A DNA stretch of 64,000 nt from positions 310,001 to 374,000 of the forward strand of contig NZ_AP027362.1 in NCBI RefSeq assembly GCF_030295935.1, given 5' to 3'. A program made the position numbers and the translations under genes. Under the pieces are notes generated by a model. The model saw nothing but the letters and a program-made list of their open reading frames with translations. It did not search any database and was not told the DNA's origin. Each line of letters starts with the position of its first letter. The stretch's first letter is position 1. This document shows, in pieces, positions 27,015 to 38,831 of this stretch. The stretch comes from Thalassotalea piscium (GTDB taxonomy: Bacteria; Pseudomonadota; Gammaproteobacteria; Enterobacterales; Alteromonadaceae).

Positions 27015-28901
27015 GTGCTTGTGTTCCAACTGAAGTTTGCCCATAAAATTATTATTATTAGTGCTGTTTTGTTAGTACTTGCTTTGTTGGTTTCCACAAC
27101 CATAAACTATATTTCTTTAAAAAGTGATACTCAAGAAAACCTTAATCGAGCCATTGATGAAATTGGCTATTCAGTTTCAAGCAATATTGCCAATTGGCTA
27201 AACGGCAAACTCCGTATTGTTAATTCTATAGCGCAAAGCACCTCAGAAAACCCTGAAGCTAACACTGTGCTTAAAACGGTGCAACAAGCCGTAAAGTCTG
27301 GGGCATTTAAAAACGCTTATGTTGGTGTAGAAAGCAGTGGTAAATTTATTTTAGATGACGAATCATTAGTTTTACCAGAAGGTTACGATGCCAGAAAACG
27401 CCCCTGGTATACCCAAGTTAAACAAACAAAAAAACCAACATTTACAGAACCGTATTTAGATGTGACGATAGATAAATTGGTGATATCACCCGTTTCGCCA
27501 GTAATGCCAAATGGTAATTTTGTGGGTGTTGCGGGTGGCGACATATTTCTTGACGACATTATTGAAATACTGAATCAGATTGACTTTCTTGATCTAGGTT
27601 ACGCTTATTTAGTTACCTCTAAAGGTAAAATATTAAGCCATCCCAATAATAAAATGGTCAATAAAAATGTTGAAGAGTTATTGGGTAGTCGACCGGCATT
27701 TACCCCGAAACTAAATGAACTAGATGATAAAAATATTGTGTCATTTGTGCCTATTAATGGCATTGAATCAGTAGATTGGTATATTGGGGTAGTACTCGAT
27801 AAAGAAAAAGCTTACCAATCTTTGGTGGATGCCCGTAGTACCGCCATTATTGTTGGTTTAGTTAGTTTATGTATTACCGTGGTGCTACTGCATTTTTTAA
27901 TTGGTCATTTAATGAAACCTATTTATCGTTTAAATACGGCTATTAAAGACATTTCTGAGGGTGACGGCGATTTAACACAACGTTTATCGGTTGATACGCA
28001 GGATGAGATTGGTCAATTATCGTCCAACTTCAATGGCTTTATTGAAACTATTCATCATTCAATGCAACAAGTGAACAGATCTGCAGCTTCGCTTAACGAG
28101 CATATTGAGTTGGTTCGACAAAGTGCTCATCATGGTATATCAATGGCTGAACAACAATTAAATCGTAGTGCTAATGTCTCTAGTGCTATTACCGAATTAA
28201 GTAACTCGTCTAATGAAATATCGACTAATGCTGCTACAGCGTCAGAGTTAACTCGAGCGATGCAAGATCAATCGCAAGCAGGAATGAACGCTCTGAAAGA
28301 TAATATCGAGTCGATTCAACACTTATCGCATATTATGGCTAACTCAAGCGACGATATTGAAAAATTAAACTTAGAAACGCAAAATATTGTTAGTATTTTA
28401 GATGTAATAAAAGGGGTAAGTACTCAAACTAATTTACTTGCACTAAATGCAGCCATTGAAGCGGCTAGGGCTGGCGAAGCAGGTCGAGGCTTTGCAGTGG
28501 TTGCTGATGAAGTTAGAAGTTTAGCGCAGCGCACACAAGAAGCCGCAACAGAAATTGAAACCATGATTGATAAACTCCAGCAAGGAACATTATCTGTTGT
28601 CAGTTCGATGGAAAAAAGTCAGAAAAATAGTAGTGATAGTGTTGATAAAGCTAATGTCGCAGATCAACAAATGCACTCAATTGTTCGATCATTAGAACAA
28701 GTTGATAATGAGAATCATGCGGTGGCAGAGGCCACTCAGCAGCAAAGTGATGTTATGGTTTCTATTGACGAAGATATCACTCAGTTAATGGAATTAAATC
28801 AACAAGGTGTTGAAAATTTACAACAAACTGACCAAGCTTGTGACCGTTTAAAAAGTGAATTTAGCCGCTTAAATAGTTTGGTTGGTCAGTTTAAAGTGTG
28901 A
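27015..28901 (+). CDS. Methyl-accepting chemotaxis protein with Cache sensor
   Basis: A 628-residue chemoreceptor. TM1 spans about 12-32. A dCache-type periplasmic sensor (about 38-275) includes [23 protein letters not shown] and [20 protein letters not shown]2 spans about 276-298, then comes a HAMP domain ([23 protein letters not shown]) and a long signalling hairpin. The tip sequence is [39 protein letters not shown]. Such Cache receptors often bind amino acids or carboxylates; the ligand is unknown. The start is a GTG; a second GTG two codons downstream (27021) is also possible. Confidence 0.9.
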   Translation: MLVFQLKFAHKIIIISAVLLVLALLVSTTINYISLKSDTQENLNRAIDEIGYSVSSNIANWLNGKLRIVNSIAQSTSENPEANTVLKTVQQAVKSGAFKNAYVGVESSGKFILDDESLVLPEGYDARKRPWYTQVKQTKKPTFTEPYLDVTIDKLVISPVSPVMPNGNFVGVAGGDIFLDDIIEILNQIDFLDLGYAYLVTSKGKILSHPNNKMVNKNVEELLGSRPAFTPKLNELDDKNIVSFVPINGIESVDWYIGVVLDKEKAYQSLVDARSTAIIVGLVSLCITVVLLHFLIGHLMKPIYRLNTAIKDISEGDGDLTQRLSVDTQDEIGQLSSNFNGFIETIHHSMQQVNRSAASLNEHIELVRQSAHHGISMAEQQLNRSANVSSAITELSNSSNEISTNAATASELTRAMQDQSQAGMNALKDNIESIQHLSHIMANSSDDIEKLNLETQNIVSILDVIKGVSTQTNLLALNAAIEAARAGEAGRGFAVVADEVRSLAQRTQEAATEIETMIDKLQQGTLSVVSSMEKSQKNSSDSVDKANVADQQMHSIVRSLEQVDNENHAVAEATQQQSDVMVSIDEDITQLMELNQQGVENLQQTDQACDRLKSEFSRLNSLVGQFKV

Positions 28902-28977
28902 TTATAAGTAAGTGGTTACTTCTTTATGCGCTATAGTGTGATTTTTTCTTCTATTAAAATATAAATATCTGCCAATA

Positions 28978-29004
28978 AAAAAGGCATCTTAAGATGCCTT
29001 TAAT
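28978..29004 (+). terminator. Terminator after the chemoreceptor gene
   Basis: A perfect palindrome (aaaggcatctt / aagatgccttt) is flanked by A on the left and T on the right. It can terminate on both strands and lies about 75 bp after the chemoreceptor stop. Confidence 0.8.
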
Positions 29005-29010
29005 GTATAA

Positions 29011-29210
29011 GTAACCTCAACTCAGGTTAAATAGCTCTCTAGCAGCTATTTTTCCTGGCTTCTGCGTTAAATTCATAAACAATAGAATTATCTATTCTTA
29101 ATGAATTTGCCCTGAATTAAGAAAAACCATCAAGCGAGTGAGTTGCTACAACCACAAGCCTAGCAACTTCAGGGCATTAACTTATCTCTTAATCCGAGTT
29201 AAGGTTAAGT
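29011..29210. repeat. Inverted-repeat (MITE-like) element with internal hairpins
   Basis: The outer ends are inverted repeats of about 19 bp with three mismatches (left taacctcaactcaggttaa, right ttaatccgagttaaggtta). Inside are nested complementary pairs: aaatagct/agctattt near 29029-29053, gccctgaa/ttcagggc and gttgct/agcaac. No coding frame. It lies between a terminator and the stop of the convergent M16 peptidase gene. The ends share the aacct(g/c)a motif with the element at 653-945, so the two may belong to one superfamily. Confidence 0.55.
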
Positions 29211-29226
29211 AAATATCGTATTGACG

Positions 29227-32109
29227 TTATTCTTGCGTATTAAGCAAAATAGCTTCACCTAACCCGAGTGCATCTAGTCGCTCAAGTTGTGTTGCTGCAT
29301 CCCCAACAATTAAATAAATCATGTTATCTGGCTGGATATATTGCTGAGCTAATGCTTTTATATCTTCCAGTGTAAGTACTTCTAATGCAGAGGCTCGCTG
29401 TTGTACATAATCTGCGGGTAAGCCATATTCACTCATGTTTTTTAGCACAGTAAGCTTTGCATTTGGCGTTTCAAAACGGCGAGCGTTACTTTTCAAAAAA
29501 TAACCTTTAGTTACTGCTAAGTCTTGTTCATTGAATTCAGGTTGGTAATTTCTCAAAATGTCTCTGATCAGTGCTACGGCTTCAAGTGTAATGTTTGCGC
29601 GTACGCCACTATTAATCAAAAAATACCCATCAATTGGGCTACCTGAAAAGCCAGAACGTATACCATAAGTATAACCTTTTGTTTCTCTTAGCTCTTGGGT
29701 CAGCTTTGAGGCAAAACTACCACCGCCCAAGCGATAATTCATGACTTGTGCAGAGTAATAGTTAGGATCTGTTGCTTTTAATGATGGGTTACCAATATAA
29801 ATCATTGATTGTTTCGCATTAGGTACATCATAAAAATAAACTTGAGCTTTTTTAGGCATTGCTGGCATGTCTAGCTTAGGTAATGTTAGTGCCTTTTCAG
29901 GCCACGCATTGGCTAGATCTTTTAATGAATTAGTCACTTCTTGCTCGGCAATATCACCAACAATATGAAAGCGTGTTAAGTTGGGAGATATTGCGCTTTC
30001 GTAGTAGTTCTTCAGATCAGCTAAGTTAATCGCATTGACTGACTCTTCTGTGCCAAATAGGTTATTCGCTAACAGGTGGTTATTACCATAAAGCAGCTTA
30101 TTAAATTCGTTAGCCGCTATTATATTAGGGTTAGCAGACATATTTTTTATTGAGTTAATGGTTGCTTCTTTTGCTAAGTTAAATTCAGTTTCATCCCAAC
30201 GCGGCTTTAATAAAATTTCTTTAACTAATTGTATTGTTTTAGCGTAATTTTTAGATAATGTGCTTCCCGATATTGTAATACTTTGTTTACCCGCATTAAC
30301 GTGGATCGTTGCACCTAGCTTTTTGATAGCTTCTTCAAGCTCAGCACGATCTTTTTCTTGGGTACCTTTATTCATAAGCTCAGCTGTTAATCGAGCAACA
30401 CCAATTTTATCTGGTTGATCAAAGAGCATCCCGCCACCTATTTCGATGGAAAAACTAACTAAAGGTACTTCGTTGTGTGTTATGCCATAAATGCTTAATC
30501 CATTAGCTAATTTCGATTGCCAAACTGGCGGCGCTTTTAGCACTATAGGCGAGCTATCGTAAGGGGGTTCAATAGAGCGATCAAAGCTTGAAGCTGTGCG
30601 TTCGTAGCTTGCTTTTTGCGATGCATCGAATTTTTCTTCTGCACCTACAACAATTTTTTCTTCAGCTACATTAGCTAACGTAGAGTTGTTTAGTGCTAAC
30701 TGTGCTTTTCCTTTAGGAACAAAACTTGTTGCCACATAATGTTGATTTTTAATGTATTTATTATACACCCGCCAGACATCGTCACTAGAAACCGAAAGAA
30801 TGTTATTAACATCTTGTTTAACAAAACCAGGGTCACCTGTATAAATGTTATATTGGGCTAACTGAAACCCTTTACCTAAAGCACTTGATAAGCTTTGGTA
30901 AAAACCTGTTTCTTGTGCAGCTTTAACACGGTTAAGGTCGTCTTCTGTAAACTTTTCTTGTTCAAAAAGAGCAAACGCTTGATTAACGGCATTAAAAATA
31001 GCGTTTAAGTCAGTATTTTCAAAAGCAGTGACTCTTAAAGACGTTTGTCCAGCAAGTTCAGAGTCGTAGGCTCCCATACTAACTGAACTGGTTAGCTTGA
31101 GTTGATCAATGAGGATTTGGTTCATCGCGGCGTTTTTGCCGTCAGTTAATAACTCTCTAAGTACTTCAAGCGGATAACTGTCAGGATGATAAAGTGGCAC
31201 GGTTGGCCAAGTGATCGTAAGTTGTGGTGCTTTGGCGTAGTTATCTTCAAAATACAAACGCTTACTTTCTTTTAGATTAGCGGCTTGTTTTTTGTTGCGC
31301 TCAATTTCCTGACCTTTTGGTATTTCGTTAAAATATTTTTGGACCCACTGCTTGGCTTGGTTTTCGTTAAAGTCGCCTGAAACCACCAGCGTGACGTTAT
31401 TAGGTACGTACCAACGATTAAAAAAGTCTTTTACATCTTGTAATGTCGCATTTTGAAGATCTTCAAGCGAACCTATTACTTGCCAGCTGTATGGGTGACC
31501 TTCAGGGTATAAATTTTTATCAATTACATATTGAGTATGGCCGTATGGTCTGTTGTCATTACTTTGGCGTTTCTCGTTTTTTACCACTTGTTTTTCTTTG
31601 GCTAGCACTGGTGCTGTTACGGTATTGATAAAGTAACCGAGTTTGTCAGCTTCTGCCCAGATCATTTTTTCTAAGGCATTTTTAGGTACTGTTTGAAAAT
31701 AATTAGTACGGTCGCGACTCGTTGAACCATTAGCGCCTGAACCACCAATTCGCGCACTCATTTTATCTAAACCACCTTTACCTAAGTTTTCAGATTCAAG
31801 AAAAAGTAAGTGTTCAAATAAATGAGCAAAGCCTGTTCTTCCAGGGAGCTCTCTTGCTGAGCCAACATGGGCAGTAAGTGCCACAGCAACTACAGGGTCT
31901 GAGCGGTCAACATGAAAAATAACTTGCAGCCCATTGTCGAGGGTAAACTTTTCGTAAGCGATATTTAAATCACTTGTTGGTGCAGTACTGCTGTTTTTTT
32001 CTGTTTGAACTGAACTTGTTGATGCAGACTTAGTTGCTTGTTCAGAGCAACTAATCAATAAAGCACTAGTACATAGCGCTGTTACTTTGAGTAAATGTGT
32101 TATTTTCAT
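29227..32109 (-). CDS. M16-family (pitrilysin-like) zinc peptidase lipoprotein
   Basis: A 960-residue protein made of two M16 units. The signal peptide ends in a lipobox (LLIS-C near residue 21), so it is probably a lipoprotein. The N-terminal unit has the inverted zinc motif HLFEH (FAHLFEHLLFLES, about 80-92) with the downstream Glu pair in the VVKNEKRQSNDNRPYG region. The C-terminal unit lacks HxxEH, as usual for the inactive half. It would degrade peptides in the periplasm. Its end abuts an inverted-repeat element, and a 269-bp repeat lies upstream of its start. Confidence 0.9.
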   Translation of the reverse strand: MKITHLLKVTALCTSALLISCSEQATKSASTSSVQTEKNSSTAPTSDLNIAYEKFTLDNGLQVIFHVDRSDPVVAVALTAHVGSARELPGRTGFAHLFEHLLFLESENLGKGGLDKMSARIGGSGANGSTSRDRTNYFQTVPKNALEKMIWAEADKLGYFINTVTAPVLAKEKQVVKNEKRQSNDNRPYGHTQYVIDKNLYPEGHPYSWQVIGSLEDLQNATLQDVKDFFNRWYVPNNVTLVVSGDFNENQAKQWVQKYFNEIPKGQEIERNKKQAANLKESKRLYFEDNYAKAPQLTITWPTVPLYHPDSYPLEVLRELLTDGKNAAMNQILIDQLKLTSSVSMGAYDSELAGQTSLRVTAFENTDLNAIFNAVNQAFALFEQEKFTEDDLNRVKAAQETGFYQSLSSALGKGFQLAQYNIYTGDPGFVKQDVNNILSVSSDDVWRVYNKYIKNQHYVATSFVPKGKAQLALNNSTLANVAEEKIVVGAEEKFDASQKASYERTASSFDRSIEPPYDSSPIVLKAPPVWQSKLANGLSIYGITHNEVPLVSFSIEIGGGMLFDQPDKIGVARLTAELMNKGTQEKDRAELEEAIKKLGATIHVNAGKQSITISGSTLSKNYAKTIQLVKEILLKPRWDETEFNLAKEATINSIKNMSANPNIIAANEFNKLLYGNNHLLANNLFGTEESVNAINLADLKNYYESAISPNLTRFHIVGDIAEQEVTNSLKDLANAWPEKALTLPKLDMPAMPKKAQVYFYDVPNAKQSMIYIGNPSLKATDPNYYSAQVMNYRLGGGSFASKLTQELRETKGYTYGIRSGFSGSPIDGYFLINSGVRANITLEAVALIRDILRNYQPEFNEQDLAVTKGYFLKSNARRFETPNAKLTVLKNMSEYGLPADYVQQRASALEVLTLEDIKALAQQYIQPDNMIYLIVGDAATQLERLDALGLGEAILLNTQE

Positions 32110-32200
32110 TTAATTTTCCTGAAAAGGGGTTAATGCTTGCTATTTTGAATGAATTTTAGTGTTAACAACAGGTAAATTTTTCTACAAAGGTCAACAGGTC

Positions 32201-32469
32201 CTAGGGCGTGTTGATCTTTGCTGTACATTTTTGCAGCAATCTGTTTGGTGTTTATACAAGGCTGAACTTATGTAATGGGGTTGTTCCCCATAAGTAAGTG
32301 AAAACGCCGTAGAAAAACCAAAGAGGCGCTGTCCTACGGATACGTTTAAACATGATTTACTTTTCGTTCTAGCTCATTTATGTAGAATACTACACTTTAT
32401 TCGCTACGCCTCAATTAAATCATGTTTAATTCGTACAAAATTTGTACTCGAAAAGTCAACACGCCCTAG
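32201..32469 (+). mobile_element. 269-bp MITE-like element, ctagggcgtgttga family
   Basis: The ends are inverted repeats: ctagggcgtgttgatctttg at the left and the complement of cgaaaagtcaacacgccctag at the right. The interior is closely matched by 61478-61785 and contains a cgccgtag/ctacgg complementary pair. No protein is encoded. TA dinucleotides sit at both borders, fitting a TA target. It lies in the divergent region between the M16 peptidase and the kynurenine operon, where it could affect either promoter. Confidence 0.85.
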
Positions 32470-32573
32470 TATTTAATACAAAAGTAGATAATATCTATGA
32501 ATGGTTTGGCACAATTAATGTAATTTTAATTATCAATGAAGAGGCGATACAGTCACTTATTCACTATGCTAAT

Positions 32574-32605
32574 AGTATTAATACTAAGTGCTTTGTTAAT
32601 ACTTA
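32574..32605. promoter_or_regulatory. Candidate operator of the kynurenine operon
   Basis: A perfect 12-bp palindrome, agtattaatact, at 32574-32585 is followed by a second half-site, ttaatact, about 17 bp further on. This is 28-59 bp before the first gene's start. The position suits a transcription factor site; the factor is unknown and is not encoded nearby. Confidence 0.4.
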
Positions 32606-32632
32606 TTTGTAAAATTACGGAAGGACTTGTTC

Positions 32633-34096
32633 ATGGAGTTTAAAGGTTTAATACCTTGTTATGTCAATGGTGTTTTTATTGATACAGGGCAGTATGTTAA
32701 TAATATTAATCCTGTTAACGGCGAAGTTATTTCTCAATTATGTGAAGCTACCCCTGCGCTAATAGATAAAGCTGTGAACAGTGCAACGTTTGCCTTTAAA
32801 GGAGCGTGGGGGGAAATGTCGGTCAATCAACGATGCGACCTATTGCATAAAGTGGCCGAGCGCATGATTGAGCGGCAAGCTGAATTTATAGAGGCTGAAA
32901 TTGCTGATACTGGTAAATCGCTTTTTCAAGTTGAAACTATTGATATACCAAGGGGTGCGGCAAACTTTAACGTTTTTGCCGATATGGCAAAATTTACTAG
33001 CGGTGAAACTTTTCTTACCGAAACACCCAATGGAGAAAAAGCACTTAACTATAGCGTAAACAAACCACTCGGCGTGGTTGCAGTAATCTCACCTTGGAAC
33101 CTACCTTTATTATTAGCTACATGGAAAATAGCGCCGGCGTTAGCATGTGGTAACTGTGTTATTTTAAAACCTTCAGAAGAAACTTCATCTACAGCAATGC
33201 TTCTTGCACAAGTTATGGATGAAGTTGGTGTACCAAAAGGCGTTTTTAATCTAATTTTAGGCCGAGGAAGTATTGTTGGAGATTATTTAACTGCACATCG
33301 TGGGGTTGACGCGGTTACTTTTACTGGAGCATCTGCAACTGGCCAGCATATTATGCGCTCTGTGGCTCAAGGGGTTAAACCTATTTCATTTGAACTGGGG
33401 GGGAAAAATTCAGCAATTGTGTTTAGTGATGCCGACCTTAAAAAAGCCATTGCCGGTGTTACTCGTTCAACGTTTACTAATTGCGGACAAGTGTGCTTAT
33501 GTACAGAAAAAGTGTATGTTCACCGAGATATTGCTCAAGCTTTCATTCAAGGGCTGAAGCACAGTGCTAGCCAGATAAAAATAGGCTACCCAAAAGAAGC
33601 AGGTGTCTTTATTGGGCCTTTAGTGTCTAAAGCTCATCAAGAAAAAGTATTGTCGTATTATCAGTTGGCAAAAGATGAAGGCGCAGAGGTTATTTATGGT
33701 GGTGGTGTCCCTCATTTTGGTGATGAACGTGATAATGGCTGTTATATTGAGCCTACCATTATTACTGGGCTTGATGATAATGCGCGCGTCAATCAAGAAG
33801 AAATTTTTGGTCCTATTTGTCATATTTCAATATTTGACGAAGAAGATGAAGTTATTCGCAGAGCTAATAATACCGAATATGGTTTGGCAGCAGCAATATG
33901 GACGGAGAACTTATCTCGTGCGCATCGGGTTGCACCTAAATTAGACGTAGGCATTGTTTGGGTGAATACTTGGTTTTTACGTGATCTTCGAACCGCTTTT
34001 GGCGGGGTGAAATTATCGGGTATAGGTAGAGAAGGCGGACAACATTCAATGCGCTTTTATAGTGAGCCTACCAATATCTGTATCAAGATAGATTAG
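32633..34096 (+). CDS. 2-Aminomuconate 6-semialdehyde dehydrogenase (aldehyde dehydrogenase)
   Basis: A 487-residue NAD-dependent aldehyde dehydrogenase. The motifs VISPWNLPLLLATWKIAPALACGN, FELGGKNSAIVFSDAD (general base Glu) and TFTNCGQVCLCTEKVYV (catalytic Cys) are present. The operon context assigns it to oxidation of 2-aminomuconate semialdehyde in the 3-hydroxyanthranilate meta pathway (NbaE/AmnC type). A TTG two codons upstream is a possible longer start, but the ATG at 32633 has AAGGA at ideal spacing and is preferred. It is the first gene of the seven-gene operon. Confidence 0.85.
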   Translation: MEFKGLIPCYVNGVFIDTGQYVNNINPVNGEVISQLCEATPALIDKAVNSATFAFKGAWGEMSVNQRCDLLHKVAERMIERQAEFIEAEIADTGKSLFQVETIDIPRGAANFNVFADMAKFTSGETFLTETPNGEKALNYSVNKPLGVVAVISPWNLPLLLATWKIAPALACGNCVILKPSEETSSTAMLLAQVMDEVGVPKGVFNLILGRGSIVGDYLTAHRGVDAVTFTGASATGQHIMRSVAQGVKPISFELGGKNSAIVFSDADLKKAIAGVTRSTFTNCGQVCLCTEKVYVHRDIAQAFIQGLKHSASQIKIGYPKEAGVFIGPLVSKAHQEKVLSYYQLAKDEGAEVIYGGGVPHFGDERDNGCYIEPTIITGLDDNARVNQEEIFGPICHISIFDEEDEVIRRANNTEYGLAAAIWTENLSRAHRVAPKLDVGIVWVNTWFLRDLRTAFGGVKLSGIGREGGQHSMRFYSEPTNICIKID

Positions 34097-34105
34097 GACA
34101 AAGAA

Positions 34106-35113
<1,008 letters not shown>

Positions 35114-35114
<1 letters not shown>

Positions 35115-36127
35115 TGAAAGTAGTCGATATTCATTCTCACTTTTTTCCAAAAACTTGGCCAAGCTTGCAACAAAAGTTTGGTGGTGATGACTGGCCTTGG
35201 TTACGTCATCAAAAAAGTAATGGCTCGGGCTTAGAAAAAGCAATGTTAATGAAAGGCAATAAAGAGTTTCGCCCTATTTATTCGGCTTGTTGGGATGGAA
35301 AAGTACGTATTGAAGAAATGGATCAGCATGGTGTTGATCAGCAAATAATCTCAGCTACGCCAATATTGTTTGCTTACGAAAAACCTGTTGAGCAGTCACT
35401 ATATTGCGCGCAGCTTTTTAATGATGCTGCTTTAGAGATTTGCCAAGTTAATCCGCAGCGACTATTTGCCATGGCACAAGTACCATTGCAGGACCCCGAT
35501 GTTGCATGTGTTGAAGCAAGTCGAGCTAAAAGTACTGGCCATGTTGGTATTCAAATTGGCAATCATGTTGGCTTAAAAAATATGGACGATGAAGGAGTGC
35601 TTACCTTTTTACAGCATTGTGCTAGTGAAGATATCCCTGTATTTGTTCATCCGTGGGATATGATGGCTGCGGAGCGCACTAAAGATTATATGATGGGCTG
35701 GACTGTTGGTATGCCAGCTGAAACACAGCTTTCAATTGTTTCTATGATTCTTGGCGGAGGTTTTGATCGTGTGAGTAAAGAGTTAAAAATATGCTTCGCT
35801 CATGGTGGCGGCGCTTTTGCTTTCTTACTAGGGCGTCTAGAAAATGCTTGGCTACATCGAGATATTGCTCGTGGTAAATCGGCACATCCACCGAGTTATT
35901 ATCTTGATCGCTTTTATTTAGATACGGCTGTTTTCGATCATGATGCCTTACAGCTATTGGTCAGTAAAATGGGCACAGATCGCTTGATGTTTGGTACCGA
36001 TTACCCCTTCCCGTTAGGTGAACAGCAAATGGGACAGTTAATTAAAACAGCGCCACAGCTTACAGAGCTAAATAAACAAAAACTTCTAGCCAGTAATGCA
36101 GAGCAGTTTTTTGTGTTACCTAAATAA
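35114..36127 (+). CDS. nbaD: 2-Amino-3-carboxymuconate 6-semialdehyde decarboxylase
   Basis: A 337-residue amidohydrolase-family zinc enzyme that removes CO2 from the product of NbaC. Metal and catalytic residues are visible: DIHSHFFP (HxH, start of the protein), VFVHPWD, CFAHGGGAFAF and FGTDYPFP. The ATG at 35114 overlaps the preceding stop by one base; a GTG one codon upstream is an alternative. This enzyme commits the carbon to the 2-aminomuconate route and away from quinolinate. Confidence 0.93.
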
Positions 36128-36153
36128 TTAATCGCAACATAATTGAGTAAAAG

Positions 36154-37437
36154 ATGAATTTAGAAAATACCTTAACCTTTGCCCAGCAACAAGATCAACA
36201 AGACCCTTTGTCGGCATACCAAGACTTATTTCATCAACCAGTAATTAATAACAAAGCTGTGCTGTACTTTACCGGTAACTCTTTGGGACTTTCGCCAAAA
36301 GCTGCAAAAAGCTATGTTAATGCAGAGCTTGATGAATGGGCTAAGTGGGGAGTAGAAGGGCATTTTCATGCAACGAACCCTTGGGTGAGCTATCACGAAA
36401 TTTTAACACCAGCATCAGCGATGATTGTTGGGGCGAAAGAGTCTGAAGTGGTTTGCATGAATTCATTGACCACTAACCTACACTTATTATTTGTTTCTTT
36501 TTATCGACCAACAAAGCAACGTTATAAAATTATTAGTGAAGCCAAAATGTTCCCATCAGATCGATATTTGCTGGAAACACAAGCACAGCACCATGGCTTC
36601 GAGCCTGACGATGCTATTATTGAAGTAGCTCCGCGCGAAGGTGAACACTTAATTCGTGAAGAAGATATATTGGCGACAATTGCCGCGCACGGTGATCAAG
36701 TCGCGTTAGTTTTTTTTGGTGGAGTAAACTATTTTACCGGGCAGCTATTCGACATGAAAAAGTTAACCGATGCCGCTCATCAAGTAGGTGCATTAGCCGG
36801 ATTTGACTTAGCCCATGCCGCCGGAAATATTCCGCTAAACTTACACGACTGGAACGTAGATTTTGCGGCTTGGTGTACTTATAAGTATTTAAATGGCAGT
36901 GCGGGTAATGTTGGTGCTATTTTTGTTCATGAACGTCATGGCGAAAATACTGAAATACCACGCTTCGGTGGTTGGTGGGGACATAATAAAGAGCGTAGGT
37001 TCTTAATGGAAAATCAATTTGAACCCATGAATGGTGCTGAAGGTTGGCAGTTGAGTAATGCGCCAGTAATGGGAATGGCTATTTTGAAGTCTTCTCTTGA
37101 TATCTTTCAAGAAGTTGGTATGGAAAAGTTGAGGACTAAAAGTATTAAGCTAACTGCCTTTTTAGAATTTGTCTTTAATAATGTGATTGAGCTTTTTCCT
37201 GATATTAATTTAGAAATAATTACCCCTGCTGACTCTAATCAAAGAGGATGTCAGTTATCTGTTAAGTTAGAAGGAACAGACAAACGCTTCTTTCAGGCGT
37301 TAACTGATGCTGGCGTAATAGCAGACTTTAGAGAGCCTAATGTAATTCGTTTAGCGCCAACGCCACTTTATAATAGTTTTGAAGACGTTTATCGCTTTGG
37401 GCAAATATTAACTAATTTATTAACTTCGTGGAAATAG
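36154..37437 (+). CDS. kynU: Kynureninase
   Basis: A 427-residue PLP enzyme cleaving kynurenine or 3-hydroxykynurenine to anthranilate or 3-hydroxyanthranilate plus alanine. The motifs [36 protein letters not shown] (PLP Asp) and [23 protein letters not shown] (PLP lysine) are present, followed by RFGGWWGHN. The length is typical. The upstream gap of 26 bp contains a weak GAGTAAAAG site. Confidence 0.95.
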   Translation: MNLENTLTFAQQQDQQDPLSAYQDLFHQPVINNKAVLYFTGNSLGLSPKAAKSYVNAELDEWAKWGVEGHFHATNPWVSYHEILTPASAMIVGAKESEVVCMNSLTTNLHLLFVSFYRPTKQRYKIISEAKMFPSDRYLLETQAQHHGFEPDDAIIEVAPREGEHLIREEDILATIAAHGDQVALVFFGGVNYFTGQLFDMKKLTDAAHQVGALAGFDLAHAAGNIPLNLHDWNVDFAAWCTYKYLNGSAGNVGAIFVHERHGENTEIPRFGGWWGHNKERRFLMENQFEPMNGAEGWQLSNAPVMGMAILKSSLDIFQEVGMEKLRTKSIKLTAFLEFVFNNVIELFPDINLEIITPADSNQRGCQLSVKLEGTDKRFFQALTDAGVIADFREPNVIRLAPTPLYNSFEDVYRFGQILTNLLTSWK

Positions 37438-37439
37438 CT

Positions 37440-38828
37440 ATGGCGGAAACTGTTGAAGAGACAGAAACAGAAAAAGAAGCGATTAGCATTGTTGGTGCAG
37501 GACCTGTAGGTGCTTTATTAGCGTTAATGTTAGCTAAAAAGGGCTATCAGATTGATTTATTCGAATCGCGGCCTGATTCTCGTAAAACAAACATTTATCA
37601 GGGAAAGTCTATTAATTTTGCCCTCTCTGAACGAGGTTGGTTGGCCTTAGAGACTTTAGGTATTGCCAATGAAATTCGCGAACAGGCTATCCCTATGTAT
37701 TGCCGTGTAATGCATGATCTTGAAGGTAATTTAACGAAACAAGCCTATGGTAAAGATAATCAAGCTATATGGTCGGTGTCTCGATCTGGTATTAATGAAC
37801 AGTTAATTAGTTACGCTGAAAAGAGTGAGCTAATTAACATACACTTTTCTCATCGTTTAACACAACTTAATTTCAATGATAATACGGCAGTGTATTTAGA
37901 TAGCAATAACCAAGTAGTTACTCATCAAAGTGATTTAGTTTTTGGTGCTGATGGTGCTTTTTCCAAAGTGCGTCGATTAATGCAAGAGCTACCGAAACAG
38001 CGGATAAGTTATAGTTTAGATTATATGCCGCAAAGTTACATTGAGTTGAGTATTGCAGCTAATGATGACGGTAGTCATAAGTTAGAAAAAAATGCATTAC
38101 ATATTTGGCCTAGAAAAGACTTTATGCTCATTGCGTTACCCAATCTAGATGGATCTTTTACCTGTACATTGTTTATGGATCAAACTGGTGATATTTCGTT
38201 TGATGCTTTAAAGGAACATTCATCAGTTAACGCATTTTTTAACCAATATTTTCCAGATGCCGTTTCGTTACTTGAAAACCCAGTTGAAGCGTTTTTAGCT
38301 AAGGCTGCTTCGCCTTTGTGTTTAGTACATATTTATCCGTGGTTGGTTAATGATCAAGTTGCATTAATTGGTGATTCAGCTCATGCGATGGTGCCTTTTT
38401 ATGGGCAAGGTATGAATTGTGGTTTTGAAGACTGCCGAATTCTAAGTGATTTAGTTGATACCACCCAAGGAAAGTGGCCGCTTGTACTGCAAGAGTATCA
38501 ACGCTCTCGCAAACCCAACTGCGATGCAATTACTGAGTTAGCTCAACGCAACTTTGTAGAAATGAGTGATTTAGCCGGTAATGCTAACTTTTTGTTGCGA
38601 AAAAAAATTGAAGCTAAGTTTCATCAACAACATCCCTCGTTGTGGGTACCTTTGTATTCGATGGTAACCTTTTCGCCAAATATCCCTTATAGCAAAGCAT
38701 TAGCTGTGGGCGATATTCAAAACGAAATTATGGATCAAATAATGCAAACTCCAGATATTGAAAATATTTGGCAAGACGATGCTATTTATAGTGCTATGTA
38801 TGAATTAGCCTTAACTAAATTGGGGTAA
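37440..38828 (+). CDS. kmo: Kynurenine 3-monooxygenase
   Basis: A 462-residue FAD monooxygenase that hydroxylates kynurenine at C3. The dinucleotide-binding motif SIVGAGPVGALLALMLAKKG lies near residues 16-35, the GADGAFSKVR segment near 178, and the second FAD motif is ALIGDSAHAMVPFYGQGMNCGFED. The ATG at 37440 is 3 bp after the kynU stop and is preferred to a GTG at 37428 that would overlap kynU. A hydrophobic C-terminal membrane anchor, seen in eukaryotic enzymes, is absent. Confidence 0.93.
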   Translation: MAETVEETETEKEAISIVGAGPVGALLALMLAKKGYQIDLFESRPDSRKTNIYQGKSINFALSERGWLALETLGIANEIREQAIPMYCRVMHDLEGNLTKQAYGKDNQAIWSVSRSGINEQLISYAEKSELINIHFSHRLTQLNFNDNTAVYLDSNNQVVTHQSDLVFGADGAFSKVRRLMQELPKQRISYSLDYMPQSYIELSIAANDDGSHKLEKNALHIWPRKDFMLIALPNLDGSFTCTLFMDQTGDISFDALKEHSSVNAFFNQYFPDAVSLLENPVEAFLAKAASPLCLVHIYPWLVNDQVALIGDSAHAMVPFYGQGMNCGFEDCRILSDLVDTTQGKWPLVLQEYQRSRKPNCDAITELAQRNFVEMSDLAGNANFLLRKKIEAKFHQQHPSLWVPLYSMVTFSPNIPYSKALAVGDIQNEIMDQIMQTPDIENIWQDDAIYSAMYELALTKLG

Positions 38829-38831
38829 ATA

